Source: Yoonia sediminilitoris
Lineage (GTDB): Bacteria > Pseudomonadota > Alphaproteobacteria > Rhodobacterales > Rhodobacteraceae
DNA length: 64,000 bases
NCBI RefSeq assembly: GCF_003058085.1
Contig: NZ_QBUD01000001.1
Location: 965,559-1,029,558, forward strand
Reading direction: 5' to 3'
Below the pieces are notes generated by a model. The model was not told where the DNA came from. It saw nothing but the letters and a program-made list of their open reading frames with translations, and made no database searches. A program made the position numbers and the translations under genes. The number at the start of each line of letters is the position of its first letter. Position 1 is the stretch's first letter. Below, piece by piece: positions 1 through 9,711 of this stretch.

Positions 1-169
1 TAAGAACGGTGCGCAAGGAATTGTTTATCTTTTTTAAACGAAGATGGAACTATGAGAGATGCGTTAACACTTGAGTAACCATACACGCTTAGGTTGCATA
101 AGTGCTGTGCTTTGCACGATCGCGGACAGACTCTGTGCGCAAAGGACTTTCGGTAGAGGAACGATTGAG

Positions 170-1288
170 ATGGCTGTTGAACCTAGACTTGAGCGGTCCA
201 ATCGAATTCCGAAATGGGTGCCAGTTGCTGCCCGTCATTATCTGGCACACACGGAGATCGGACTTTCTATCAGGGCTGTTGCGCGTGCTGAAGATTGTCA
301 TCCCTCAACCATTTTACGTCAAGTACGTCGTTTTGAAGTGCGGCGTGACGACCCATTGATAGATGCGGCTCTTACATCTCTTTCAGGCAAAGTTTCGGCA
401 AAAGATGTTACTAAACTAGGGGAAGTTGAAGGCATGAATGTGGAGCGTTGGAAAGCGGAGCCGAATCAAACCGTTGGTTTGACTCAGGCTCGCATTGATC
501 AGGATGCAAAACGTGTCCTGCGCCGGTTATGCGAACAGGGTGCTGTGCTGGCTGTGGCGAGTGAAATGGAATCATCGGTTGTTGTTCGTGAAGGCCGCGA
601 TGGACAACAGGTGCGCACAGCAGTTGTCGAAACAGAGATCGCACAGGCCATGGCCCTAAAGGACTGGATTTCCTGCCCAAATCCAGGGAAGCGACTTTCA
701 AAATACTTTATCACCAGCACCGGGCGCGCTGCCTTGCGCCGCCTGACAGCTGAAGACGAAAACCGCGCGGGCGGATTTTCGGAAAAGCGTGCGAATTTCA
801 ACGGTGATGCAAATTGGCATATTGCCGAACCCACCGCCATGCAGCGTCAGGCGACACGTTATCAGATCACCGAAAGCCCCTTGACCGGGTTGGCGCGACG
901 CAAGGACCGCGACGGTCAGCCATTTCTCAAGCGTGAACTGGTTGCCGTGGGTGAGCGTCTGCGCGAGGATTTCGAACTTGCGCAAGTTGGCCTGCCTGAA
1001 ATCGACAACTGGGAAGCGCTGATGTCGGAAGATTTGAGTGGATCAAGTGACAGTCCGCCCAATGCGATGGCTGCGCGCAAAAGGGTCAAGGACGCACTCA
1101 CCGATCTTGGCCCCGGCTTGGGCGATGTGGCTTTGCGTTGCTGCTGCCTTCTTGAAGGGTTGGAGCAAACCGAAAAAAACATGGGCTGGTCCGCCCGGTC
1201 GGGCAAGATCGTGTTGCGCATTGCCTTGCAGCGCCTCGCCCGCCATTTTGAAGAAACGCAAGGCAAATTCGGTCCGATGATCGGGTGA
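170..1288 (+). CDS. DUF6456 helix-turn-helix protein
   Basis: A protein of 372 residues. The N-terminal third resembles an HTH: a [30 protein letters not shown] segment lies within the first 60 residues. The C-terminal half matches the DUF6456 proteins found next to lipA in roseobacters ([16 protein letters not shown], then a C-terminal segment ending in [11 protein letters not shown]). I chose the ATG at 170 because an AGAGGA ribosome-binding site lies 9 bases upstream. An in-frame TTG at 71 would add 33 unconserved residues. The function is unknown; DNA binding is inferred only from the HTH. The first few hundred bases are visibly less GC-rich than the rest of the gene. Confidence 0.8.
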   Translation: MAVEPRLERSNRIPKWVPVAARHYLAHTEIGLSIRAVARAEDCHPSTILRQVRRFEVRRDDPLIDAALTSLSGKVSAKDVTKLGEVEGMNVERWKAEPNQTVGLTQARIDQDAKRVLRRLCEQGAVLAVASEMESSVVVREGRDGQQVRTAVVETEIAQAMALKDWISCPNPGKRLSKYFITSTGRAALRRLTAEDENRAGGFSEKRANFNGDANWHIAEPTAMQRQATRYQITESPLTGLARRKDRDGQPFLKRELVAVGERLREDFELAQVGLPEIDNWEALMSEDLSGSSDSPPNAMAARKRVKDALTDLGPGLGDVALRCCCLLEGLEQTEKNMGWSARSGKIVLRIALQRLARHFEETQGKFGPMIG

Positions 1289-1412
1289 TGGCAAATATCT
1301 GGGCGATGACAGGTTATGCACTTGCCACAGGCCCGTTATGCATCCGGCCATCGCTGTTGGACATTTGGCGCTGGCGGGGGTATCCGAAGAGGGCATAACT
1401 TCGGAGCTCCAG

Positions 1413-2372
1413 ATGGCCACGCGCGACTTGAAAATTCCGGCCCAGCGTCACCCTGAAAAGCAACGACGGGCTGATTCTGCGCAACCCAAGAAACCCGATT
1501 GGATCAGGGTCAAAGCCCCGACATCAGAGGGCTACAAGCAGACCCGTGACATTATGCGCGAGCATAAGCTTGTCACGGTCTGTGAAGAAGCGGGCTGCCC
1601 CAACGTCGGCGAATGCTGGTCGCAGGGCCATGCCACCATGATGATCATGGGCGAAGTCTGCACCCGTGCCTGCACCTTCTGCAACATCGCGACAGGCAAG
1701 CCGCCCGAAGCCCTGGATGTTTTCGAGCCGGGTCGCGTTGCGGATGCCGTGAAAAAACTGGGCCTGAATCACGTCGTTATCACGTCCGTGGATCGTGACG
1801 ATGTAGAAGACGGCGGGGCAGAGCATTTCGCCCAGACCATCCGCGCCGTGCGCAGGCAATCCCCGGGCACCACGATTGAAATACTGACGCCGGATTTTAT
1901 TCGCTGCGATGACAGTGTGTTAAAGATCGTCGTCGATGCAAGGCCTGACGTGTTCAACCACAACCTTGAAACAGTTCCGGGCCTTTATCCCGAAGTGCGC
2001 CCCGGTGCCCGCTACTTTCACTCCTTGCGCCTGTTGCAACGGGTCAAGGAACTGGATCCTGCGATGTTCACCAAATCCGGCATCATGGTCGGGCTTGGCG
2101 AGGACCGGCAGGCCGTGACGCAGGTGATGGAGGATATGCGCGCCGCCGACATCGATTTTCTGACTATCGGCCAATACCTGCAACCGACCCCAAAACACCA
2201 CAAGGTTGATCGCTTTGTCACGCCCGAAGAGTTCGCCGCGTATGAAAAGGCCGCTTATGGCAAAGGTTTCCTGATGGTCTCGGCCAGTCCTTTGACCCGG
2301 TCCTCCTATCATGCCGGCGATGATTTCGCCCGCCTGCGGGCGGCACGGATGAAAAAGCTGGGCGTCAGTTAG
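1413..2372 (+). CDS. lipA: Lipoyl synthase
   Basis: A radical-SAM enzyme that inserts two sulfurs into the protein-bound octanoyl chain to make lipoyl cofactors. 319 residues. The auxiliary 4Fe-4S cysteines are C57, C62 and C68, the radical-SAM motif CxxxCxxC is C83, C87 and C90, and the C-terminal RSSY cluster ligand motif is present. The ATG at 1413 has a GGAG 6 bases upstream. An upstream in-frame ATG at 1338 would add residues that are not conserved in the family. The stop overlaps the 3' end of the convergent cytochrome gene by 8 bases. Confidence 0.97.
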   Translation: MATRDLKIPAQRHPEKQRRADSAQPKKPDWIRVKAPTSEGYKQTRDIMREHKLVTVCEEAGCPNVGECWSQGHATMMIMGEVCTRACTFCNIATGKPPEALDVFEPGRVADAVKKLGLNHVVITSVDRDDVEDGGAEHFAQTIRAVRRQSPGTTIEILTPDFIRCDDSVLKIVVDARPDVFNHNLETVPGLYPEVRPGARYFHSLRLLQRVKELDPAMFTKSGIMVGLGEDRQAVTQVMEDMRAADIDFLTIGQYLQPTPKHHKVDRFVTPEEFAAYEKAAYGKGFLMVSASPLTRSSYHAGDDFARLRAARMKKLGVS

Positions 2373-3246
2373 CGACGGCGGGCAGCGCCTTGAGGTAGGT
2401 CGCGATGGCGCGGCGGTCGCCAGCGTCCAGTTGGCTGGTATTGCGGATTACGGCGGCCATTTCGCCGCCTGCGCTGTCGTATTCAGGCGTGAAGCCGCTT
2501 TCCAGATAATCGGCGATTTCACCCACCGACCAGGCCAGCCCGCCGGATGTGATGTTGGGAATGCGCCCTTCACCAGCAGGATTGGGCGCACCAGCCATCC
2601 AGCGGGCCGTGTCCAGACCACCCAGTGCTGTCCGCGATGTGTGACATTCGGCGCAATGGCCCAAGGCTTCGACCAGATAGCGCCCGCGTTCGATTTCAGG
2701 TGTTTGGGCATCCTTCAGCACCCATGTATCCCTGAAATACAGCGCCTTCCATGCCCCCAGCCCCTGTCTGATGTTGAACGGAAGACCAACCGCGTGTGGT
2801 TGGCTGGGCGTAGGTGACGCGGGCAGGGTCCGCATATAGGCGATCAGATCCACGACATCCTGCAATTCTGCCTTTGCGTAGCTGGCGTAGGGAAAGACAG
2901 GGTAGTAATGGCGACCGTCTGGCGAGGAGCCGGTGATGATGGCGCTTGCGATCTCAAGGTCGCTCCATCCGCCAATTCCGTAGGTCACGTCGGCCGAGAT
3001 ATTGGGCGCAACAAATGTCCCGAAGTCCGATGCAAACTTGCGCCCGCCAGCCAGTAGCTGCGGATCACCATCAGGGGCGGCGTGGCACGACGCGCAGCCC
3101 GCAATGGCAAAGCTGATTTCCCCGCGCGTGGCATCGCCAACGTACCCGTCCAACGCATCGGAAGACAGCGGGGCCGGTCTTGTGAAAAACCACCCCGCCG
3201 CCAAGACAAGCAACGCCAGAAGAAGGAGCCTGCGCAGGGCCTTCAT
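2365..3246 (-). CDS. Diheme c-type cytochrome
   Basis: 293 residues with an N-terminal membrane anchor or signal sequence (residues 5-21, Leu/Ala-rich) and two haem-attachment motifs: CASCH at 51-55 and CAECH at 198-202. This layout fits periplasmic diheme cytochromes c of the alcohol-dehydrogenase-subunit or FixP-like type, which pass electrons between a periplasmic dehydrogenase and the respiratory chain. The start at 3246 lies 4 bases after the stop of the cytochrome c' gene, so the two are probably one transcript. A longer in-frame start at 3312 would overlap the upstream gene and spoil the signal sequence. The redox partner is not identifiable here. Confidence 0.85.
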   Translation of the reverse strand: MKALRRLLLLALLVLAAGWFFTRPAPLSSDALDGYVGDATRGEISFAIAGCASCHAAPDGDPQLLAGGRKFASDFGTFVAPNISADVTYGIGGWSDLEIASAIITGSSPDGRHYYPVFPYASYAKAELQDVVDLIAYMRTLPASPTPSQPHAVGLPFNIRQGLGAWKALYFRDTWVLKDAQTPEIERGRYLVEALGHCAECHTSRTALGGLDTARWMAGAPNPAGEGRIPNITSGGLAWSVGEIADYLESGFTPEYDSAGGEMAAVIRNTSQLDAGDRRAIATYLKALPAVAN

Positions 3247-3250
3247 TGCG

Positions 3251-3727
3251 TCAGTTGCGCGGTGTGCGGTAAGTTTCGTGGCAATCCCCGCAGGATTTGC
3301 CCACAGGACCAAATGCCGCCTTTAGCGCGTCAATCCCGTCACCTGCGACATCTGCCAGTGCCGTGGTTGATGTGACCAGCGCCTGATTTGCCTCAATCAA
3401 ACCATCAAGGTCGGTCCAGATTTCAGCCTTTGCGCGGTTGCCTCCCACGCTGCTGTCGGTGCCTTCGATCCAGTATCCTGTGTGGTCAAGGCCCGCAACA
3501 GCGGCCAGATTTGCAGCGGCTTGTGCCGCGCGGGCGCTGTCATAGGGTGCTTTGTCCTGCGCCATCGCAGCGATCGGGCCGAAATTAAACAGCATCAACT
3601 GCATATGTGACTGACGGGCCTCGATCGCGCTGGATTGTTCGCGACTGAGATGCCCATCAGCGAATGCTGCACTGGTGAATGTGATTGCCGTTGCCAATAA
3701 TGCGATTGGTTTGATTGCACGCTTCAT
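3251..3727 (-). CDS. Cytochrome c' (class II c-type cytochrome)
   Basis: 158 residues. A signal peptide ends near residue 23 (AFA-DGH). The rest is a helical bundle with the haem motif CGDCH at 146-150, followed by a short basic tail. A single C-terminal CxxCH is diagnostic of cytochrome c'. The family binds NO and CO at a five-coordinate haem and is often linked to nitrosative-stress defence. It lies directly upstream of the diheme cytochrome, so the pair may work together in the periplasm. A role in NO handling is inference. Confidence 0.88.
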   Translation of the reverse strand: MKRAIKPIALLATAITFTSAAFADGHLSREQSSAIEARQSHMQLMLFNFGPIAAMAQDKAPYDSARAAQAAANLAAVAGLDHTGYWIEGTDSSVGGNRAKAEIWTDLDGLIEANQALVTSTTALADVAGDGIDALKAAFGPVGKSCGDCHETYRTPRN

Positions 3728-3829
3728 TCTATGACCCTCTTTTGTTTGAATTCACCAAGCGTAAACCGGACCGGGCCAAACTGTCAGCATCAATTCTGCG
3801 TGCGCCCCATCACAATTGCGTTTGACGCT

Positions 3830-4372
3830 CTAGACATCCGTAAAGCGCACCTTGCCGATAAAGGGCAGGTTCCGGTTGCGTTGGGCGAAGTCGATGCCAT
3901 AGCCCACAACAAATTCATCCGGAATTTCAAAGCCTATCCAATCGGCCTTGAAGTCAACCTCACGGCGCGCGGGCTTGTCGAGCAGGGCAATCGTGCGCAA
4001 ACGGGCAGGCAGGCGGGACAGCAGGAACTGGCTGACGTGACTGAGTGTGTGTCCTGTATCAACAATATCTTCGACAACCAGCACATCGCGTCCTTCAATC
4101 TGACCGCGCAAGTCCTTGAGAATACGCACTTCGCGGCTGCTTTCCATGCCATCGCCGTAGCTGGAAGCTTCCAGAAAATCCACTTCGACGGGCAGGTCCA
4201 GTTCACGAACCAGATCGGCGATGAACACAAACGACCCGCGCAAAAGCCCGACGACGACCAGTTTGTTGGTGCCCGCGAACTCTTCCTGGATATCGCGCGC
4301 AAGCGCCTCGATCCGGGCGGCGATGGACTTTGCGCTGATCATTTCGTCAATGACATAGGGGCGTTGCGACAT
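3830..4372 (-). CDS. hpt: Hypoxanthine phosphoribosyltransferase
   Basis: Purine salvage enzyme converting hypoxanthine or guanine plus PRPP into IMP or GMP. 180 residues, the usual length. The PRPP-binding loop [14 protein letters not shown] is at residues 97-110, the GLLRGSFVF segment at 42-50 and the C-terminal DKPARR and DFVVGYG-like substrate region follow. It is a single gene in the reverse orientation between the cytochrome pair and the COQ10-like gene. Confidence 0.95.
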   Translation of the reverse strand: MSQRPYVIDEMISAKSIAARIEALARDIQEEFAGTNKLVVVGLLRGSFVFIADLVRELDLPVEVDFLEASSYGDGMESSREVRILKDLRGQIEGRDVLVVEDIVDTGHTLSHVSQFLLSRLPARLRTIALLDKPARREVDFKADWIGFEIPDEFVVGYGIDFAQRNRNLPFIGKVRFTDV

Positions 4373-4454
4373 ATGGGCTACTCGTTTTTCGTGGGTTGAT
4401 TTTTCTGCCTGAGTTTACGACATCCATGGGTGAAGTCACCCGTGAAAGCCGCTT

Positions 4455-4898
4455 ATGACCAGTCATTCCGAAACGAAGTTCCTTCCCTACACTGCACAAC
4501 AAATGTATGATCTGGTGGCTGATGTGGCCAAATACCCCAAATTCCTGCCATGGACCGCAGCCGCGCGCGTGCGCAGCGTGACCGAGGAGGGCGACAAGAG
4601 CGTGATGCTGGCGGATCTGGTTATTTCCTTCAAGGTCTTTCGTGAAAAATTCCTCAGCCGCGTGACCCTGCGCCCTGACAGCATGCGCATTGATACCGAA
4701 TATCTTGATGGCCCGTTTCGTCATTTGGAAAGCCAATGGAATTTCAAGGATGTAGAGGGCGGGTGCGAAGTGTCTTTTGAGGTGGATTTCGAGTTCAAGA
4801 ACCGCCTTTTGCAGGGTGCCGCAGGTATGTTTTTTAATGAAGCGATGCAGCGGGTTGTCCGGTCATTCGAGCGCCGTGCGCAGGAGTTGCACGGATGA
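4455..4898 (+). CDS. COQ10/RatA-type START-domain protein
   Basis: 147 residues forming one polyketide-cyclase/START domain: MPxHSETKFLPYTAQQMYDLV-like opening, a KFLPWTAAARV segment and a C-terminal helix FFNEAMQRVVRSFERRA. Alphaproteobacterial members are orthologues of mitochondrial Coq10, a quinone-binding chaperone for respiration. Databases also label them RatA after an E. coli protein described as a ribosome-association toxin. The COQ10 role is more likely here. In roseobacters this gene usually follows lipA; here three reverse-strand genes separate them. It overlaps the next gene by 4 bases (ATGA). Confidence 0.88.
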   Translation: MTSHSETKFLPYTAQQMYDLVADVAKYPKFLPWTAAARVRSVTEEGDKSVMLADLVISFKVFREKFLSRVTLRPDSMRIDTEYLDGPFRHLESQWNFKDVEGGCEVSFEVDFEFKNRLLQGAAGMFFNEAMQRVVRSFERRAQELHG

Positions 4899-6109
4899 GC
4901 GCCGAGGACGCGCTGATCGGCCTGACGCAGGCAAAGGTCGATGACGCGCCGGTGGCCCTGATGCGCCTGTGCCTGATGGATTGGGCGGTTTGTCTGATCG
5001 CGGGCCGTGATGAACCGATTGCCGCCATTCTGGCAAGCGGTGCCTCGGACCCCGCCAGCGTCGCCCTGACCAATGGTGCCATCGGCCATGCACTGGATTA
5101 CGACGATACCCATTTTGACCATATCGGCCACACGTCTGCGGTTATTTGCCCTGCGGTACTGGCGCTCGCCGACGGCGCAGACATGGCCGCGATTTTGCAG
5201 GCGATCGTGATCGGGTCAGAGGCGGCCGTGCGTACTGGTCTCTGGCTGGGTCGCGATCACTATCAGCTTGGTTTTCATCAGACGGCCACCGCAGGGGCTT
5301 TCGGGGCCTGTATTGCAGGCGCGCGCCTGCTTGGGCTGACGCCTGGACAGACGCGCCACGCGATTGGGTTGACGGCCACGGCGGCATCCGGCCTCAAGGG
5401 GCAGTTCGGCACAATGGGCAAACCGCTGAATGCGGGTCTTGCGGCCCGCGCGGGAGTCGAAGCTGTCTTGTGGGCCAAGGCGGGTATGACATCTGCCGCA
5501 ATGGGCCTATCGGCAGCGCAGGGGTTCGGGCCAACCCATGCGGGCACAGCTGACGAGAGCGCGTGGGACATGGCAGAGCCGTGGAAGATCATGCGGATCA
5601 GCCACAAGTTCCATGCCTGTTGCCATGGTCTCCATGCGATGCTTGAGGCGCTGATTGGTTTGCCTGACAGCGTGCAATCGCTCAAGGTGATGACCCATCC
5701 CCGTTGGCTGTCTGTCTGCAACATCCAGTCCCCGACGACCGGACTTGAATGCAAATTCTCTTATCCGATGACAGCGGCGATGGCTTTGGCGGGTGTCGAT
5801 ACGGCGCGCATTGCAAACTTCAGTGATGAAAACGCGGCTGACCCGCGCCTGTGCGCGCTGGCTGGCAAAGTAACGGTCGAGGCTGATGAGAAACTGAGCG
5901 AAATGCAGGCCCGCGTCGTGGCCATTCTGGAAGACGGGTCAGAGGCGGTCCTCTTTCACGACCTGAGCTTGCCCATGTCACTGGATGATCGGGCGGCGCG
6001 CCTGACGCAAAAGGCCCGCGCTGTTGTCGGGCGGGCCTTGGCAGATGATTTGTGGGATGCAGCCCATGCGGATGACCCGCACAGGCTGAAAAATCTGATC
6101 AGCTATTGA
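4895..6109 (+). CDS. MmgE/PrpD family protein
   Basis: 404 residues matching the MmgE/PrpD fold, whose known members are 2-methylcitrate dehydratase and cis-aconitate decarboxylase. Visible features are the N-terminal GAIGHALDYDDTHFD motif, the GFHQTATAGAFGA segment and the KFHACCHGLH segment. The substrate cannot be told from sequence, and no other methylcitrate-cycle gene is nearby. The start overlaps the upstream gene by 4 bases, suggesting translational coupling. The 3' end overlaps the convergent amtB gene by 11 bases. Confidence 0.85.
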   Translation: MSAEDALIGLTQAKVDDAPVALMRLCLMDWAVCLIAGRDEPIAAILASGASDPASVALTNGAIGHALDYDDTHFDHIGHTSAVICPAVLALADGADMAAILQAIVIGSEAAVRTGLWLGRDHYQLGFHQTATAGAFGACIAGARLLGLTPGQTRHAIGLTATAASGLKGQFGTMGKPLNAGLAARAGVEAVLWAKAGMTSAAMGLSAAQGFGPTHAGTADESAWDMAEPWKIMRISHKFHACCHGLHAMLEALIGLPDSVQSLKVMTHPRWLSVCNIQSPTTGLECKFSYPMTAAMALAGVDTARIANFSDENAADPRLCALAGKVTVEADEKLSEMQARVVAILEDGSEAVLFHDLSLPMSLDDRAARLTQKARAVVGRALADDLWDAAHADDPHRLKNLISY

Positions 6110-7280
6110 ACTCGTACGCACGCTCACCATGCACAGCAAGGTCAAGGCCGGTCGTTTCGGTCTCGGCATCGACGCGCAATGGCATGACAAGGCGGCAGAC
6201 AAGGATCAGAGCGACCGTGACCACAGTGGTAAAGGCGCCCACAATCACCAATGAACCCAGTTGCGCGGCCCATGAACCGGCGCCAAACACCGCAATCATC
6301 AGCGTCCCAAAGATACCACCGACGCCGTGAACGGCAAAGACATCCAGCGTATCGTCGATCTTGACCCGGTTACGGATCATACTCACGGCTTCCTGACACA
6401 GAATGCCTGCGACCGATCCGATGACCAGCGCCTCGACCGGGCCGACAAAGCCCGATGCTGGCGTGATAGAGGCAAGGCCCGCAATCGTGCCTGTGACCAG
6501 ACCGACCAGCGATGATTTACCGAATTTGATACGCTCCCACAGGGCCCACGACAGGGATGCCGCCGCTGCCGAAATATGGGTCACGGTCAGGGCCATCGCT
6601 GCACCACCGTCGGCTGCCAGTTGCGACCCGCCATTAAAGCCGAACCAGCCCACCCACAGCATTGCCGCGCCGATCATGACCATGCCTGGGTTATGGGGTG
6701 GTTTGGACGGATCCCTGCGTGACCCCAGAAAGATCGCAAGGATCAGCGCTGCCAGACCTGCGGTTTCATGCACAACAATGCCGCCTGCAAAATCCTTGAC
6801 GCCGCTGTCGCCAAAGATACCGCCATCAGCCAGAATACCGCCGCCCCAGACCCAATGGACCACAGGCGCATAGCACAGCAGCATCCAGAGCGATGAAAAC
6901 AGCAGCACAAAGCCAAAACCGATCCGCTCCACATAGGCGCCGACGATCAGGGCGGGGGTGATGATGGCGAATGTCATCTGAAAGGCAAAGAACAGAACTT
7001 CTGGCAGTGTGCCTGACAGGCTGTCGGCTGTGACGCCGGACAGAAACATCTTGTCCAAGCCGCCCCACAGGCCCGACGTGCCCGGTCCGAATGCGATTGA
7101 ATAGCCGAAAGCAAACCACAGAATGCTCATCAAACAGGCGATGGCGTAGCAATGCATGAATACGCTCAGCACGTTGCGGGCACGCACGAGGCCCCCGTAG
7201 AACAGTGCCAGCCCCGGCAATGTCATGAATAATACAAGCGCCGTGGCCACAATGATCCACGCGGTGTCGGCTCCGTTCAT
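6099..7280 (-). CDS. amtB: Ammonium transporter AmtB
   Basis: 393 residues, about 11 hydrophobic segments, starting directly with the first membrane helix and without a cleaved signal peptide. The pore twin histidines are visible as H171 (VVHETAG) and H318 (VHGVGG). It imports ammonium and is normally gated by a PII protein. No glnK is next to it, which is unusual because glnK-amtB pairs are the common arrangement. A 12-base palindrome lies about 90 bases upstream of its start. Nitrogen control through the ntr genes 3-6 kb away is plausible but inferred. Confidence 0.95.
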   Translation of the reverse strand: MNGADTAWIIVATALVLFMTLPGLALFYGGLVRARNVLSVFMHCYAIACLMSILWFAFGYSIAFGPGTSGLWGGLDKMFLSGVTADSLSGTLPEVLFFAFQMTFAIITPALIVGAYVERIGFGFVLLFSSLWMLLCYAPVVHWVWGGGILADGGIFGDSGVKDFAGGIVVHETAGLAALILAIFLGSRRDPSKPPHNPGMVMIGAAMLWVGWFGFNGGSQLAADGGAAMALTVTHISAAAASLSWALWERIKFGKSSLVGLVTGTIAGLASITPASGFVGPVEALVIGSVAGILCQEAVSMIRNRVKIDDTLDVFAVHGVGGIFGTLMIAVFGAGSWAAQLGSLVIVGAFTTVVTVALILVCRLVMPLRVDAETETTGLDLAVHGERAYEFNS

Positions 7281-7368
7281 AGTCCCCTCCTACAGGTCTT
7301 TGATCTGGTTGACGGGGTTAGGGCGGATTCGTTGCGCTTATTAAAGTTGCGTTTGGCCTCATTTCTGC

Positions 7369-7380
7369 CTGCAATTGCAG
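7369..7380. promoter_or_regulatory. Perfect 12-base palindrome upstream of amtB
   Basis: CTGCAATTGCAG, a perfect palindrome in the gap between pncC and amtB, centred about 95 bases upstream of the amtB start. The position suits an operator or activator site. It does not match the enterobacterial NtrC consensus, so its binding factor is unknown. Confidence 0.3.
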
Positions 7381-7391
7381 CAATCCGTTAA

Positions 7392-7408
7392 GCGCGCATA
7401 AAGCGCGC
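7392..7408 (-). terminator. GC-rich stem-loop after pncC
   Basis: GCGCGC arms around the loop ATAAA, just downstream of the pncC stop on the reverse strand. Only a short T-poor tail follows, so it would be a weak terminator at best. Confidence 0.25.
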
Positions 7409-7426
7409 CAAATATGGCGTAAATGC

Positions 7427-7909
7427 TTAATTTTGAGGCGGAAATGAATCGACAGCCTTGTGCAGCAGGGCGAGCGCATGATCGCAGGCGGCCTTGCGGA
7501 CGTGCGGGCGGCCCAGCGCGCCAAACGCGATTGTTTCGGTGCTGACCCTGTCGGCAGTGGCGATGCCGAAACAAACCAGGCCCTCGGGCTTGTGATCAGA
7601 CCCGCCTGGCCCTGCGATCCCCGTGATGGCCACCGCGATATCTGCATCCGACCGGCGCAGGGCGCCTTGCGCCATCTCGTGCGCTGTCGGCTCTGATACG
7701 GCGCCGTGGGTTTCTAGCGTGGCGGGACTGACCCCCAGCATCTGGATTTTGGCGGCGTTGGAATAGGTGACAAAGCCGCGATCAAACGCGGCAGAGCTGC
7801 CCGGTATATCGGTGATCGCCGCAGCCACCATACCGCCGGTGCAGCTTTCGGCGGTGGCGATCATCACGCGGTTGGCGCGGGCGGCGTGCAATAGGGCCAT
7901 GGCAGTCAC
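7427..7909 (-). CDS. pncC: CinA-family nicotinamide-nucleotide amidase
   Basis: 160 residues, the stand-alone C-terminal domain of CinA. It deamidates nicotinamide mononucleotide to nicotinate mononucleotide in NAD recycling. Motifs: ATAESCTGGMVAAAITD near the N-terminus (active-site region), then AVAITGIAGPGGS. It overlaps pgpA by 4 bases and is the last gene of the ispDF-pgpA-pncC run, a common order in Rhodobacteraceae. Confidence 0.9.
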   Translation of the reverse strand: MTAMALLHAARANRVMIATAESCTGGMVAAAITDIPGSSAAFDRGFVTYSNAAKIQMLGVSPATLETHGAVSEPTAHEMAQGALRRSDADIAVAITGIAGPGGSDHKPEGLVCFGIATADRVSTETIAFGALGRPHVRKAACDHALALLHKAVDSFPPQN

Positions 7910-8394
7910 ATCAGCACCAGATGAAACAGTGCCGCCAGACCGACAACACCGATGGCCGCAAAAATGCCTGCAATCACATCATCCAGCATCACCCCCATGG
8001 GCCCATGCATCCGGTCGGCCCATCCAACGGGACCGGGTTTGCTGATGTCGAACAGACGGAAAAGAACGAATGCGGCGATCCAGCCGGGCCAAAGGTCGGT
8101 GATAGCCACGTCATTTCGCGCCGCGCCAAAGGCGATTGGCAGCAAGGCAATCCATTGGCCCGCCACCTCGTCAATGACAATTTCCGACGGATCATGATCG
8201 TCCTGGCCGCGCGTTTCCTCGGCAGTCGCCCAAAGGCCCAGCGCAAATGATGTCAGCACCCCAATGACCAGCCCCCATGGGCCGGTCAGCATATAGATTG
8301 CCCAAGCGGCGGGCAGGGCGGCCAGTGACCCCCATGTGCCCGGGGCAGGGCGCATGTGGCCTGCGTAAAAGAATGTCGCGATGAGATGGGTCAT
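7906..8394 (-). CDS. pgpA: Phosphatidylglycerophosphatase A
   Basis: 162-residue membrane protein that dephosphorylates phosphatidylglycerophosphate to phosphatidylglycerol in the inner membrane. Visible motifs are PAPGTWGSL at the N-terminus, VIDEVAGQW in the middle and [18 protein letters not shown] towards the C-terminus. It has about four hydrophobic segments. It overlaps both neighbours by 4 bases, so it is translationally coupled within the ispDF-pgpA-pncC operon. Confidence 0.93.
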   Translation of the reverse strand: MTHLIATFFYAGHMRPAPGTWGSLAALPAAWAIYMLTGPWGLVIGVLTSFALGLWATAEETRGQDDHDPSEIVIDEVAGQWIALLPIAFGAARNDVAITDLWPGWIAAFVLFRLFDISKPGPVGWADRMHGPMGVMLDDVIAGIFAAIGVVGLAALFHLVLM

Positions 8395-9524
8395 GGTTTC
8401 ACCAATGTTACTGTGGCCAGACTGGCAATGCCTTCTTCGCGGCCGGTAAAGCCCAACCGCTCTGACGTGGTGGCCTTGACGCTGATCCGTGATGGATCAA
8501 GCCCCATAATCGCCGCCATCGCCGCGCGCATTGCCGGTTGATGTGGGCCAATCTTGGGATATTCGCACACCAGCGTGCAATCCGCATTGCTGATCCGGTA
8601 GCCATGTTGCCTGGCCTGAGCGACCGCATGTTCCAGAAAAATATGGCTTGCGGCCCCTTTCCATTGCGGGTCGGAAGGGGGGAAATGCTGCCCGATGTCG
8701 CCCATGCCGAGCGCGCCATAGATCGCATCGGTGACTGCGTGCATCCCCACGTCGGCGTCGGAATGGCCTTGCAGGCCGCGCGCGTGCGGGATCTGCACGC
8801 CACACAGCCAGACATGATCGCCCGGGCCAAACCGGTGGACGTCATATCCGTTGCCGCACCTTATATCCATTTGTGATCCCATCAGTTTTTCGGCGCGCGC
8901 AAAGTCGTCAGCCGTGGTGATTTTGATATTGTTCGGATCACCGGACACAATCGCAACATCAAGCCCGGCAGCGCGTGCCACGGCAACATCGTCGGTCGCC
9001 TCTGCCGCGCTGGTGCTGTGGGCTGCCAACAGTGGCCCAAGGTGAAACCCTTGCGGCGTTTGTGCCCGAAAGAGCCCGTCGCGATCTTGAAGTCCGGTGA
9101 CGATGCCGCTTTGACCGTGCCAAAGCGTGTCGGTCACATCAACGGCCGGAGCAGCACCTTGATGCGTCTCCAGAGCATCCAGAACCCGGGTGATGACATC
9201 GTGCGTGACCAATGGGCGCGCGGCATCATGGATCAGTACAAGGTCGCAATCAGCAGGCGCTGCGGCGATACCCGACATGACGGAAGCCTTGCGCGTGGCA
9301 CCGCCGGGCACGATCCGGTTGGGCGTTGCATCGGGGGCAATACCGGCAGCCAGATCGTCGGGATGCATGACAAGGATCACATTATCAATACGCGGGTGGG
9401 TCAGAAACACATCCAGCGCGTATGATGCCACCTGCCGGCCCCGCAGTTGCTGCCATTGCTTGGGTGTATCGCCGCCAGCACGGGTCCCACGGCCTGCGGC
9501 GACAATGATGGCGGTTGTTTTCAT
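8391..9524 (-). CDS. ispDF: Bifunctional IspD/IspF (MEP isoprenoid pathway)
   Basis: 377-residue fusion typical of alphaproteobacteria. Residues 1 to about 215 are IspD (4-diphosphocytidyl-2-C-methylerythritol synthase) with the nucleotide-binding AAGRGTR motif and PKQW. Residues from about 219 are IspF (MECDP synthase), with metal-binding GYDVH at 226-230 and [15 protein letters not shown]. It catalyses two non-consecutive steps of the methylerythritol phosphate route. It is the first gene of the reverse-strand operon and is divergent from dusB. Confidence 0.97.
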   Translation of the reverse strand: MKTTAIIVAAGRGTRAGGDTPKQWQQLRGRQVASYALDVFLTHPRIDNVILVMHPDDLAAGIAPDATPNRIVPGGATRKASVMSGIAAAPADCDLVLIHDAARPLVTHDVITRVLDALETHQGAAPAVDVTDTLWHGQSGIVTGLQDRDGLFRAQTPQGFHLGPLLAAHSTSAAEATDDVAVARAAGLDVAIVSGDPNNIKITTADDFARAEKLMGSQMDIRCGNGYDVHRFGPGDHVWLCGVQIPHARGLQGHSDADVGMHAVTDAIYGALGMGDIGQHFPPSDPQWKGAASHIFLEHAVAQARQHGYRISNADCTLVCEYPKIGPHQPAMRAAMAAIMGLDPSRISVKATTSERLGFTGREEGIASLATVTLVKP

Positions 9525-9711
9525 TTCTCTTCTATCCGGCTTGCTGCGACTGGTTTAAGCCGGACGGCCCCGGCGTGCAATTCGGCAGTTTTAGTAGCTA
9601 TCCGCCTTATTTTTAATCAGTTGCCTTTTTTTGAACAGGTTTGCGGCCCGATTCCATTGTTCTTTTGGGTGAATGAACCTAACTCTGACGAAGTGCACAT
9701 AGTTTGGGCGA

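Noticed and set aside
1..169. CtrA-like TTAA-N7-GTAA near position 65
   Set aside because: Mismatch in the second half-site, and the area is AT-rich.
3731..4399. 222-residue forward frame overlapping hpt
   Set aside because: It is the antisense shadow of hpt, which has full family motifs on the other strand.
9525..9711. NtrC or sigma-54 promoter before dusB
   Set aside because: No -24/-12 GG-N10-GC element or clear NtrC palindrome found by eye.
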